Both the position numbers and the translations under genes were made by a program. 6,678 bases of DNA, taken from NCBI GenBank assembly GCA_017308345.1, contig JAFKFE010000355.1, forward strand, positions 1 to 6,678, given 5' to 3'. Source of the stretch: Alphaproteobacteria bacterium (GTDB lineage Bacteria; Pseudomonadota; Alphaproteobacteria; Rhizobiales; Rhizobiaceae). Numbering within the stretch: position 1 is the first letter of the stretch; each line of letters begins with the position of its first letter. Under the pieces are notes generated by a model that made no database searches, had not been told where the DNA came from, and saw nothing but the letters and a program-made list of their open reading frames with translations. Below are positions 1-5,890 of the stretch, in pieces.

Positions 1-79
1 CGTCGATCTCTTCTTGCGTCGCGGGTGGATTCGCCTGCTGCAACGCGGTCATCTGGTTGTTGAGGTCGGTCAGCGCCGC
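1..79. repeat. Copy of a 79-bp direct repeat inside the exported-protein gene (distal copy)
   Basis: Bases 1-79 are identical to bases 199-277, and the sequences first differ at base 80 against 278. The offset is 198 bp, exactly 66 codons, so the reading frame is kept. This copy is cut by the window edge, so the match may be longer than 79 bp. Confidence 0.95.
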
Positions 80-721
80 GGTGAGCGAGGCATCGTCGGT
101 GCCGACAGCGGCTGCGGTGGCCGCCGCCTGGGCCGCATCGGCAGCCGCGGTGTCGGTGGCGAGCGTCGCGGTCGCGGTGTCGATCTGAGCCTGCAAAGCG
201 TCGATCTCTTCTTGCGTCGCGGGTGGATTCGCCTGCTGCAACGCGGTCATCTGGTTGTTGAGGTCGGTCAGCGCCGCCGTGTCGACGGCCACTTGGGCGG
301 CCGCCGCGTCAGCCGCCGCCTGCGCGACCTTGGCCTTGGCCGACTGCGTCACGAAGGCCTGGACGGCGGCGAACTTCTTGCTCTTGGAGTGCATGTAGGC
401 GTTGATGTTGCGCTGCAACGAGTTCAGCCGGCCGAGCTTTGAGTGAATGTTCGGTTCGTTCGGCGTGGCGGCGGTCGTCGTGGTGTCGGTCGAACTGTCG
501 TCCGACGCGCTGTCGGTGCTCTTGTTGTGGCCTGGGGCCGAGGCCGAATTGCCATGCGAGGCGCCGCTGTTGCCGTTGCCGTTGCCGTTGCCGCCGCTGT
601 TTCCGTGGCCGTTGCCGCCGCCGTTACCGTGGCCGCCGCCATTGCCGTTGCCGGCAAGCGCCGGGGCCGCCGCGAGCGCCAGGACGGCAAGCGAAGCCAG
701 AAGTGTCTTTCGTAATGTCAT
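1..721 (-). CDS. Exported Gly/Asn-rich, Ala-rich repeat protein (3' end outside window)
   Basis: An open frame runs from ATG at 721 off the left edge, giving 240 residues with no stop. A GGAG lies 7 nt before the ATG (729-732), which fixes the start. Residues 1-23 form a good Sec signal peptide: basic start MTLRK, Leu/Ala core, and a probable cleavage after ALA. Residues 24-60 are almost only Gly, Asn, His and Ser. Residues 61-90 are Ser/Thr/Asp-rich and look disordered. From about residue 95 the chain is Ala/Gln/Asp-rich and probably helical or coiled-coil. Within it, residues 149-174 (starting AALTDLNNQMTALQQ) recur identically at 215-240, a 66-residue period. I recognise no named family. 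By its make-up it is probably a secreted or periplasmic protein of surface or structural type; this is inference. The true C-terminus and the number of repeats are unknown. Confidence 0.82.
   Translation of the reverse strand, partial: MTLRKTLLASLAVLALAAAPALAGNGNGGGHGNGGGNGHGNSGGNGNGNGNSGASHGNSASAPGHNKSTDSASDDSSTDTTTTAATPNEPNIHSKLGRLNSLQRNINAYMHSKSKKFAAVQAFVTQSAKAKVAQAAADAAAAQVAVDTAALTDLNNQMTALQQANPPATQEEIDALQAQIDTATATLATDTAAADAAQAAATAAAVGTDDASLTAALTDLNNQMTALQQANPPATQEEID
199..277. repeat. Copy of the 79-bp direct repeat (proximal copy)
   Basis: This is the second, complete copy of the sequence at 1-79. It encodes residues 149-174 of the minus-strand exported protein. Perfect identity at the DNA level, third codon positions included, points to a recent duplication or ongoing homogenisation rather than selection on the protein alone. 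Confidence 0.95.
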
Positions 722-890
722 CGTGATTCTCCGCAAATGAATCGTCACCGTGGCCCAACCGCTAGGCAGCCTCTTATGAGAATTTCCTAATGGCGTCGGA
801 TAAACTTTAGGCAATTGCGGTCGCGAAATGAGAGCAGGCCCGCCGGTGCCCGGCTTCTTGCAGGAAAATGTGAATTAACCCATTGAAATT

Positions 891-920
891 AAAACAAAAT
901 ACAAAGGGCTGAGCGCCCCT
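891..920 (-). terminator. Possible weak rho-independent terminator for the tad-like operon
   Basis: Read on the minus strand, GGGC (918-915) and GCCC (909-906) enclose a 5-nt loop, followed by a T-rich tail of the form TTTGTATTTTGTTTT. The stem is only 4-5 bp, and the site lies about 190 nt beyond the last stop codon, so the call is tentative. Confidence 0.35.
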
Positions 921-1054
921 GGGCCGTTTGCAACAATGAAGGCCCCTGTCCCGCCGGACCATGGTCCCAAGGGCGCTCCTGCTTCCGTGGGAGCCCGTTC
1001 CAACCGGAGCTTCCGCGCGCGCCGACCGGCGATGAGCCCCTGGAGCCGTGTGCC

Positions 1055-1110
1055 GTCCGAAAACCGGTTCCCACTTTTTGCATGCGCCGACTTCCGGTTC
1101 GGGATCATGC
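1055..1110. repeat. Rhizobial intergenic mosaic-type (RIME-like) repeat
   Basis: The segment contains CCGAAAACCGGTTCCCACTT near its left end and TTCCGGTTCGGGATCATGC at its right end. From memory, these blocks recur between genes throughout Rhizobium and Mesorhizobium genomes. The arms 1057-1067 and 1094-1102 form an inverted repeat (CCGAA-AA-CCGG against CCGGTTCGG), so transcripts could fold into a hairpin. It ends next to the TadE-like stop codon. The family assignment is recalled, not searched. Confidence 0.6.
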
Positions 1111-1111
1111 C

Positions 1112-1537
1112 CTAGCCGCCGACCAGCGGCACGGTCACGGAGGTCGTGTAATTGATCGGATAATCGCTGAAATAGGGGAAGCTGATGACGAAGGCGTAGC
1201 TCGCGTTGACATGGGCCATGCGGAAGCCGCCGCTCGCCGGATCGGTGGTGATGGTGACGTTCACATCCTGCAGGCCAAGCGCCCGCAGCTTCTGCGTGGC
1301 GACGGCCTGGATGTCGGCCTGCGTCAGGGTGTTGTTGAGCTGCAGCGAGCGCGCGGAGGCTTCCAGCGCATAGCGCACGCTGGACGCGTTGTTCATCGAC
1401 CAGCCAAAGGCGAAGATGCCGAACAGCAGCATGACGAGGAAGGGCGCGACCAGCGCGAACTCGAGACCGGCGCCGCCCGAGGCATTGCCGGCGAATGCCC
1501 GAAGGCCTCGCTTGCCGGGAATAGCGCTAGCGGACAC
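1112..1537 (-). CDS. TadE-like pilus assembly/minor pilin protein (second copy)
   Basis: This 141-residue protein has the TadE layout: a short basic cytoplasmic tail, one membrane helix (about 27-46, [18 protein letters not shown]), then a periplasmic domain of about 95 residues. A prepilin-peptidase-like site, G21 followed by GAGLEF with Glu at +5 and Phe at +6, matches the G/XXXXEF rule for Flp-type pseudopilins. In known Tad systems TadE and TadF are membrane-anchored pseudopilins needed for Flp pilus assembly. The start is GTG at 1537, with AGGTGG just upstream. It overlaps the end of the preceding gene by 11 nt, suggesting translational coupling. It is the last gene of the three-gene operon. 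I cannot say whether it is closer to TadE or TadF, so I give no symbol. Confidence 0.85.
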   Translation of the reverse strand: MSASAIPGKRGLRAFAGNASGGAGLEFALVAPFLVMLLFGIFAFGWSMNNASSVRYALEASARSLQLNNTLTQADIQAVATQKLRALGLQDVNVTITTDPASGGFRMAHVNASYAFVISFPYFSDYPINYTTSVTVPLVGG

Positions 1538-1970
1538 GGACCACCTGCAGATGGCCGATCAAGGTGTCGCGCGGAAAGACGCCGAAGGTGAAAGGCGGCT
1601 TCCAGGTGCCCGACGCCCGGATCTGGATGAAGACCGTGGGCACTTTCGGCCCGCTGCAGATCGTGGTCGACGTGACCACGGTGGTTCCGCATTTGTAAAT
1701 GCGGCTCACCGCGACCGCCGCATCGCCGGGCTTCTGTTCCCAACTGGCGAGCGCGGCCGCCTGGGTGGCGCTGTCGTCGGTTCCGCCCGCCATGACCAGA
1801 TTGGCGGCCGTCTTCACCCCGGACCGCATCGCAAGAGAGCTGGTGACATAGGACCAGCCGTCCGCGACGCCGAGAAGGGCGGCGCACAGCACCGGCATCA
1901 CCAGCGCGAGCTCCACCGCGGCTATGCCGCCGCGATCCCTGCCGAAAAGACGAATTGCCGGTAATGCCAT
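1527..1970 (-). CDS. TadE-like pilus assembly/minor pilin protein (first copy)
   Basis: This 147-residue protein has a basic N-terminus, then G15 followed by IAAVEL, with Glu at +5. That is the prepilin-peptidase processing pattern of TadE/TadF pseudopilins. One membrane helix follows at about 18-36. The remaining 110 residues should be periplasmic and contain two cysteines, C94 and C105, able to form a small disulfide loop. ATG at 1970 lies 6 nt after the stop of the TadG-like gene, and the purine-rich AGGGGA just before it serves as the ribosome site. Its 3' end overlaps the next gene. It probably acts with the neighbouring TadG-like protein at the inner membrane; this is inferred from family and operon structure. 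Confidence 0.87.
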   Translation of the reverse strand: MALPAIRLFGRDRGGIAAVELALVMPVLCAALLGVADGWSYVTSSLAMRSGVKTAANLVMAGGTDDSATQAAALASWEQKPGDAAVAVSRIYKCGTTVVTSTTICSGPKVPTVFIQIRASGTWKPPFTFGVFPRDTLIGHLQVVRVR

Positions 1971-1976
1971 GGTCCC

Positions 1977-3269
1977 CTACTCGGCGATCGCTACGGACTG
2001 GGCGGCCGGAATGTCTTTCATCCCGAGGCTTGAGCAGTCCTGGCTGATTGTCGAATTGCCCGACCACTGGATGGTGTCGGCGACCACCTGCGTGCAACCG
2101 TTCGTGCCAGAGAAATTGCCGAGATAGTTGACCTGCTGCCTCGGGAAATAGATAGCGCCGGTCAACAGCGAGGTCGCGGTGCCGTTGAAGGTGCTCTGCG
2201 CCGCTGTCCCGGTCCGGTCGCCGTAGAACAGCACGCCGGAATAGATGCCCGAGCCCGGCGCGCTCAACGTCACCGTCGCGTTGCCGTTCATGCTGACGGT
2301 GTTGCTGCCGGACATGAAGATGGTCACGCCCGAGCCGCTGACGTTCGCGGTCGCGTTGATCTTGAAGCTGCCCTGGACGACATAGACGCCGGGAGAAAGC
2401 GTGACGTCGCCGCTGAGACTCATGCCACTGCAATAGGTGCCGGGCTGGAGCGTCTGCTTCGACTTGCCGTTGTTGATGTTCTGGCACGGGCTGGTGGCCG
2501 AGGGCGTCGGCAGGCTGGCGAAGGGATCCGCGGCCGGCAGCGACTGGGTGATCGGGGCCTTGCAGACCGTCGGGTCCAATGTCACGGAATTGTTCAGCAC
2601 CATGCCGCCGACCGAAATCAGGCAGTCGGCGGCAAGCCCTGCCGAACCCTGCACCTTGATGGCGTCAGCGGCGAGCGAATCCGACATGACCGAGCAGCCG
2701 GTGAGCTTGACGCTGGAGCTGCCGGAAAACAGCGTGGCCTGCGATGCCGAGGGGTTGAGCGACAGCATGCACGCCTTCGAGGCATCGTTGATCACCGCCA
2801 CCGCCCTCGCCCGTTCGGGCACCTTCGTCTGGGTGAAGATGGAGGTGAACAACCGGTCGAGGTTCTGGTTGAGGATCACCTCCACCGCCTTCTTGGCCGT
2901 ATTCGGCCCCGAGGTGGGCGGGGTGTTGACGACGATGGTGCCGCCGCCCAGCCCGTTCGAGCTGGCCGATGACGTGGCGGCGGCGGCGATGGTGGCGGTG
3001 TCCGATCCCGCGATCTTCTCCAGCGCGCCTGCATAGGCGGCCGCGTCGGCGATCGCCTGCAGCTTCAGGCTCGAATAGTACCAATAGGAGGTCTCGACGC
3101 CGAGCCCGGCGCCGCCGACGACGACCGGCAGGGTGAGCGCGAAGATGGTGGCGACGTTGCCGCCCCTGCCCTCGCGAAAGCGCCGGAGGACGCGTCGGAA
3201 AAAAAGATGTCTGAAGAAACGACCCGAAGAGGCCATGGCCGAGCGCGCCCAAGCTATCCCAGCCGTCAC
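1977..3269 (-). CDS. TadG-like membrane-anchored protein with eight-cysteine beta-rich domain
   Basis: This protein has 430 residues if translation starts at GTG 3269, or 419 from ATG 3236. The GTG has an AAGG about 10 nt upstream and the ATG has no clear ribosome site, so I keep the longer form with some doubt. A basic region (17-36) precedes the TadG-type anchor, GNVATIFALTLPVVVGGAGL (37-56), which lacks the Glu of cleaved pseudopilins. The segment after it (LQAIADAAAYAGA) is typical of Tad-domain proteins, where an Asp/Ala-rich helix follows the membrane. The rest, about 165-430, is Gly/Ser/Thr/Asn-rich with short alternating strands, suggesting a beta-helix or beta-sandwich. It holds eight cysteines: 167, 192, 216, 236, 262, 280, 392 and 412. 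No von Willebrand A metal site (DxSxS) is visible, although many TadG proteins have one. It is first in the operon and is a paralogue of the plus-strand gene at 3517. Confidence 0.85.
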   Translation of the reverse strand: MTAGIAWARSAMASSGRFFRHLFFRRVLRRFREGRGGNVATIFALTLPVVVGGAGLGVETSYWYYSSLKLQAIADAAAYAGALEKIAGSDTATIAAAATSSASSNGLGGGTIVVNTPPTSGPNTAKKAVEVILNQNLDRLFTSIFTQTKVPERARAVAVINDASKACMLSLNPSASQATLFSGSSSVKLTGCSVMSDSLAADAIKVQGSAGLAADCLISVGGMVLNNSVTLDPTVCKAPITQSLPAADPFASLPTPSATSPCQNINNGKSKQTLQPGTYCSGMSLSGDVTLSPGVYVVQGSFKINATANVSGSGVTIFMSGSNTVSMNGNATVTLSAPGSGIYSGVLFYGDRTGTAAQSTFNGTATSLLTGAIYFPRQQVNYLGNFSGTNGCTQVVADTIQWSGNSTISQDCSSLGMKDIPAAQSVAIAE

Positions 3270-3516
3270 GTCACCATCGCCTTATGAACGAATGCCTAAT
3301 TATTTCGCTCGATTTGCGCCGGTAGGACCGTAGCGGGCCGCCACCCCAGCCTTGCGCCGCGAGCACTGGGACTTAAGGCTTACAATTCTTCAGACTTAAG
3401 GCATAAGTATCGGAAAATGCTAATATTTTAGCACTTTCTGCATTTTATCTTTTTTGCAAATCGCTCGTTGAGATGAGCGCGCCTATCACTTTCGCATGCA
3501 CTGCGAGGGCGGATCC
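3270..3516. promoter_or_regulatory. AT-rich divergent control region between the two TadG-like genes
   Basis: Both flanking genes point away from this 247-bp stretch, so it must carry both promoters. The core 3371-3460 is markedly AT-rich against a GC-rich background. It holds a direct repeat ACTTAAGGC (3371-3379 and 3394-3402, 23 bp apart), a dyad TGCTAA-TATT-TTAGCA (3418-3433), and a wider inverted repeat AAAATGC/GCATTTT (3414-3420 and 3440-3446). These look like operator-type elements, but the binding protein is unknown. I could not assign -35/-10 boxes with confidence. No TTAA-N7-TTAA CtrA site and no GGAAC-type stress promoter was found here. Confidence 0.55.
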
Positions 3517-4734
3517 ATGTTCGGACGGTTCTGGGCTTCAAGGCGCGGCAATTTCGCGGTCGCGACGGCGGTCGCCATGGTGCCGCTGATGCTTGGCCTT
3601 GCGGCTTCGGTCGACCTGACGGGCACCAGCGACGATGCCGCGCAGTTGCAGAACTCGCTGGACGCGGCCGGCCTTGCGATCGGCACGAAATACCAGCCGA
3701 CCATGTCGGCGAGCGATGTGCAGCAACTCGGCCAGACTTTCTTCGCGGCCAATATGAGCGCCGCCGACGCGCAGGAGCTGTCGGGCAGCCTCGCCGCCTT
3801 CCAGGCCGCCGCCAGCGGCGATCCGGGCGCCTACTTCATTTCGACGTCGTCGAGCATCAGCCGGCCGGCCCTGGTCAGCGGGATGCCGGCCTGGCAGGCG
3901 ACGCGCACCGCCTCGATCAAGGTCAGGCCCGGGGCGCAGGCCTGCGTGCTGGCGCTCGACCAGCACGCCGACAACGCCGTCAACCTGCAGGGCTCGACCA
4001 ATGTGGCGATGAGCGGCTGCGTGATCGCGGCCAATTCGGACGCCGCCGACTCCGTCAACCGGGGAGGCTCGGCGGTCGTCAGCGCAGCTTGCGTCTCCAC
4101 GGTCGGCGGCACGCAAGGCTTGACGCCGCCCAACGCCACCCTTTCCTGCGGCACGCCGCTCGAGAACCAGTATGCCTCGTTCGACCCGCTGGCCGACGTC
4201 GTTCCGCCCGCCTACACGCTTTGCCTGCCGGTGCCCAACGGCAAAACCGTGACGCTCTCGCCGGGCACCTATTGCGACAAGACCCTGTCGGGAAAGATCA
4301 CCCTCAATCCGGGCACCTACATCATGCGCAACGTCGTCATAAAGCCGGGCGGCAACGGCAGCCTCAGCGGCCAGGGCGTGACGATCTTCCTGATGGAGAA
4401 CTCGCAGCTCATCATCAACGCCAACGAGCAGGTGAACCTCTCGCCGCCGACCAGCGGCCCTTACGCCGGCATCACCATCTACCAGGCCCACGGCAACACA
4501 CAGGCACTGACGCTGAACGGCGGATCCGGCTCGGTGGTGAGCGGGTTCATCTACGCCCCGGACGCCGCCATCACCTATGCCGGAAATTCGGACATGACCG
4601 CCCAGGGCAGCTGCCTGCGGCTGGTCGGCGACACCGTCACGATGACGGGAAGTTCGGCGGTGAAGTCGGACTGCACGGCCGAACTCGGGAACCGCGAGAT
4701 GTATGCGGGCCGGATGATCACCCTGGCGAAATGA
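3517..4734 (+). CDS. TadG-like membrane-anchored protein, paralogue of the divergent upstream gene
   Basis: This is a 405-residue protein from ATG 3517, which has GAGG 8 nt upstream. An in-frame ATG at 3496 has no ribosome site and would add MHCEGGS, so I reject it. The basic start MFGRFWASRRGN leads into one membrane helix (about 13-32). A helical linker follows (DDAAQLQNSLDAAGLAIG, 39-56). From about 140 there is a Gly/Ser/Thr/Asn-rich beta domain. Its eight cysteines (143, 168, 192, 211, 236, 253, 366, 386) match those of the minus-strand TadG-like protein almost residue for residue in spacing. Shared landmarks include SPGTYC, SG.GVTIF and SG.IY.P. No von Willebrand A metal motif and no prepilin Glu are seen. 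The periplasmic domain is probably disulfide-bonded. A role in Flp-pilus or envelope assembly is inferred from the family. Confidence 0.83.
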   Translation: MFGRFWASRRGNFAVATAVAMVPLMLGLAASVDLTGTSDDAAQLQNSLDAAGLAIGTKYQPTMSASDVQQLGQTFFAANMSAADAQELSGSLAAFQAAASGDPGAYFISTSSSISRPALVSGMPAWQATRTASIKVRPGAQACVLALDQHADNAVNLQGSTNVAMSGCVIAANSDAADSVNRGGSAVVSAACVSTVGGTQGLTPPNATLSCGTPLENQYASFDPLADVVPPAYTLCLPVPNGKTVTLSPGTYCDKTLSGKITLNPGTYIMRNVVIKPGGNGSLSGQGVTIFLMENSQLIINANEQVNLSPPTSGPYAGITIYQAHGNTQALTLNGGSGSVVSGFIYAPDAAITYAGNSDMTAQGSCLRLVGDTVTMTGSSAVKSDCTAELGNREMYAGRMITLAK

Positions 4735-4739
4735 GTGCC

Positions 4740-4757
4740 GATCCCTTCCGGGGGATC
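4740..4757. terminator. Possible bidirectional hairpin between convergent genes
   Basis: GATCCC (4740-4745) and GGGATC (4752-4757) pair around a 6-nt loop, in the 32-bp gap between two convergent stop codons. The position suits a shared terminator. There is no T-tract on either side, so the call is weak. Confidence 0.35.
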
Positions 4758-4766
4758 ACGATCCGC

Positions 4767-4991
4767 CTACATGTCGGCGCCGGGCTGCTCGTCGAAGAGC
4801 ACCGCGCAGCCGCGCCCGAGCGCCACTTGCGTCAAGGCCTTGGTCGCGTCCTCATCCGACGAGACGAAATCGCCCGTCAGCACGCGCAGTTCCTCGACAG
4901 CCCTGGACATAGGCACGAGGCGGCCGGCGGAACGGTCGCTCGCGCATGCGTCGATCACGCACAGAAGATCGATGAGTTCGAAATTATCCAT
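4767..4991 (-). CDS. Small cytoplasmic protein of unknown function, predicted general-stress gene
   Basis: This 74-residue acidic protein starts at ATG 4991 with GGAGG 5 nt upstream. An in-frame ATG at 5006, with GAAGGG before it, is an alternative adding five residues (MAEAA). The frame stays open far upstream, but a stress-type promoter at 5026-5051 would start transcripts near 5018, which excludes the longer forms. The protein begins MDNFELIDLLCVIDACASD, contains an acidic centre (SSDEDATKALTQVA) and ends FDEQPGADM. There is no signal peptide or membrane segment, and I see three cysteines. I recognise no family. The promoter suggests a role in stationary-phase or stress physiology. It converges on the TadG-like gene with a 32-bp gap. 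Confidence 0.72.
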   Translation of the reverse strand: MDNFELIDLLCVIDACASDRSAGRLVPMSRAVEELRVLTGDFVSSDEDATKALTQVALGRGCAVLFDEQPGADM

Positions 4992-5025
4992 GGCGGCCTC
5001 CGCCATCGCATCCCTTCGCTCAATT

Positions 5026-5051
5026 AACGACGTGAGGCGCGGACTGGTTCC
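5026..5051 (-). promoter_or_regulatory. EcfG-type general stress response promoter for the 74-residue gene
   Basis: On the minus strand the sequence reads GGAAC (5051-5047), a 17-nt spacer (5046-5030), then CGTT (5029-5026). This matches the alphaproteobacterial EcfG/RpoE2 promoter consensus GGAAC-N16/17-CGTT exactly. Initiation a few bases downstream would leave a leader of about 25-30 nt before ATG 4991. Control by the PhyR-NepR-EcfG cascade is inferred from this match. Confidence 0.75.
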
Positions 5052-5069
5052 TACGTCTAGCTTGACCAT

Positions 5070-5104
5070 GCGTGTTCGCCATATCGCGGAAATGGCGGAC
5101 ACGC
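5070..5104. repeat. 13-bp imperfect dyad between the two stress promoters
   Basis: GCGTGTTCGCCAT (5070-5082) is the inverted match of ATGGCGGACACGC (5092-5104). The single mismatch would be a G-U pair in RNA, and the loop is 9 nt. It lies upstream of both divergent promoters, so an operator or structural site is more likely than a terminator; no T-tract follows it. Confidence 0.6.
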
Positions 5105-5113
5105 TTGGGCCGG

Positions 5114-5141
5114 CCGCCGGTGAAGGGACTTTGTCCGGCGG
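5114..5141. repeat. Inverted repeat CCGCCGG/CCGGCGG
   Basis: Perfect 7-bp arms at 5114-5120 and 5135-5141 enclose 14 nt. It lies ten bases to the right of the 13-bp dyad in the same non-coding stretch. GC-rich arms of this size can arise by chance in DNA of this composition. No function can be assigned. Confidence 0.4.
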
Positions 5142-5258
5142 CTTGCCAGCCAAATGCACTGAGGGCGATGTCGTTGCGTCGAAATCAGCCTCTCGGGCCT
5201 CTGCGTTGGAGCGGTGAGACTTCAGTCCGAACATGGCCCTGGACCGTCGCCCGGGGCC

Positions 5259-5283
5259 GGAACAATCGCCCTCCGCGGCCGTT
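5259..5283 (+). promoter_or_regulatory. EcfG-type general stress response promoter for the 77-residue gene
   Basis: GGAAC (5259-5263), a 16-nt spacer (5264-5279) and CGTT (5280-5283) match the alphaproteobacterial stress-sigma consensus exactly. The predicted transcript would start near 5290 and leave a leader of about 30 nt before ATG 5320. It faces away from the equivalent promoter at 5026-5051. Confidence 0.72.
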
Positions 5284-5319
5284 GCCCCGCCATCGAAATC
5301 GGCGAAAGGAGAGGAAGTC

Positions 5320-5553
5320 ATGGCCGACGGACCTACAGTTGTGAACACGGGTGGCGGAGGCGGCGGCGGAACCGCGGTCGCTGTCGTGCTTGCCATCGTC
5401 GTGATCGTTGGGTTGCTGTTTATGACCGGCATCATCAACATCAGCGGCGGAGGCGGATCGAAGGACGTGAACATCAAGGTTGACGCCCCCAAGATCGAGG
5501 CACCGGCAGCGCCGGCCAATACGCCGGCGCCTGCCCCGGCTAGCGGCGGCTGA
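5320..5553 (+). CDS. Small Gly-rich single-span membrane protein, predicted general-stress gene
   Basis: This 77-residue protein starts at ATG 5320, preceded by the purine-rich AAGGAGAGGAAG. An in-frame ATG at 5233 is rejected because it has no ribosome site and lies upstream of the stress promoter. The layout is a short N-terminus (MADGPTVVNT), seven glycines (11-17), one membrane helix (about 18-41, Val/Ile/Leu-rich), a second glycine run (43-46), a short charged segment (SKDVNIKVDAPKIE), and an Ala/Pro tail ending at residue 77. There is no cleavable signal peptide or catalytic motif. The tail could span part of the periplasm or lie disordered at the membrane. Similar Gly-run plus single-helix proteins seem familiar from Rhizobiales, but I know of no function. 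It forms a single-gene unit between its own promoter and the terminator at 5606. Confidence 0.8.
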   Translation: MADGPTVVNTGGGGGGGTAVAVVLAIVVIVGLLFMTGIINISGGGGSKDVNIKVDAPKIEAPAAPANTPAPAPASGG

Positions 5554-5605
5554 TCGTCGCGAAATGCAACCGCTCGCCCGGCAGGGCGAGGGTTGGCGCT
5601 ACTCC

Positions 5606-5640
5606 GGCCCGCGTGTTCTGTTGAACCGCGGGCCTTTCTT
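5606..5640 (+). terminator. Strong rho-independent terminator after the small membrane-protein gene
   Basis: GGCCCGCG (5606-5613) pairs with CGCGGGCC (5627-5634). Inside, after one bulged T, GTTC (5615-5618) pairs with GAAC (5623-5626) around a TGTT tetraloop. The run TTTCTT follows at once. Twelve base pairs plus a T-tract, 53 nt past the stop codon, make a convincing terminator. Confidence 0.88.
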
Positions 5641-5890
5641 ATACCGGCACCACCTTTCAGATGGCGTCGAGCACGCCCGGCCATTACCCAAGCAACTCCT
5701 GGCCGCGCCAGCGCGACCGACAGAAAAGCAGCATGCAATCAGCCGTGCATCGACTCCCGATAACATGCGCCAAGAATTTGCGCGGGTTGGCGCCCATTAT
5801 ATTAGCATTTGCTCATAATATGGCGTATGAAGATGGCGCGGTCGCCGACGATCGCAGCGTCGGGCGCCGCTTCACGCATGGGAGGGAACC
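5641..5890. promoter_or_regulatory. Upstream region of the cupin gene
   Basis: These 250 bases lie between the strong terminator and the cupin start and hold no credible gene. A 7-bp dyad GCGCCAA/TTGGCGC lies at 5767-5773 and 5787-5793. It abuts an AT-rich patch at 5795-5820 (ATTATATTAGC and CATAATATGG), the likeliest promoter position. No -35/-10 pair is clear enough to name, and no GGAAC-type stress site is present. Confidence 0.4.

Larger units (their letters stand above)
722..1111. other. Non-coding gap between the exported-protein gene and the TadE-like operon
   Basis: About 390 bases with no convincing gene. The left part must hold the promoter of the minus-strand gene starting at 721, but I could not pick convincing -35/-10 boxes. 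The stretch 861-905 is AT-rich. A weak hairpin with a T-rich tail on the minus strand lies at 891-920 and may end the tad operon. A 12-bp perfect palindrome, GGACCATGGTCC, lies at 956-967. The right end is a rhizobial-type mosaic repeat. The short open frames here lack ribosome sites and family resemblance. Confidence 0.6.

Noticed and set aside
1..277. CRISPR-like direct repeats
   Set aside because: Two long in-frame copies within a coding region, with no regular short repeats and no cas genes.
14..442. Long plus-strand open frame of 142 codons, Arg/Gly-rich with repeats
   Set aside because: It is the antisense of the exported-protein gene. The minus strand has a signal peptide, a ribosome site and sensible composition, and the duplicated segment explains the apparent repeat.
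722..840. GGAAA...CGGTT upstream of the exported-protein gene as a stress promoter
   Set aside because: The first box is not GGAAC and the spacer is about 21 nt, outside the 16-17 nt rule.
875..892. Possible CtrA site from paired TTAA elements
   Set aside because: The spacing is 10 nt here and 19 nt at 3373-3399, not the required 7.
1393..2487. A 364-codon minus-strand frame inside the TadG/TadE region
   Set aside because: Arg/His-rich shadow frame overlapping three well-supported genes that show membrane helices and family motifs.
3496..3516. Upstream ATG for the second TadG-like gene
   Set aside because: No ribosome site before it. ATG 3517 has GAGG at proper spacing and gives the same cysteine count as the paralogue.
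5233..5319. Upstream ATG for the 77-residue membrane protein
   Set aside because: No ribosome site, unlike composition, and it precedes the predicted transcription start.
4767..5738. A 323-codon minus-strand frame as one gene
   Set aside because: It runs antisense across the whole small membrane-protein gene, its promoter and its terminator. Only the last 75 codons have a good ribosome site and promoter.
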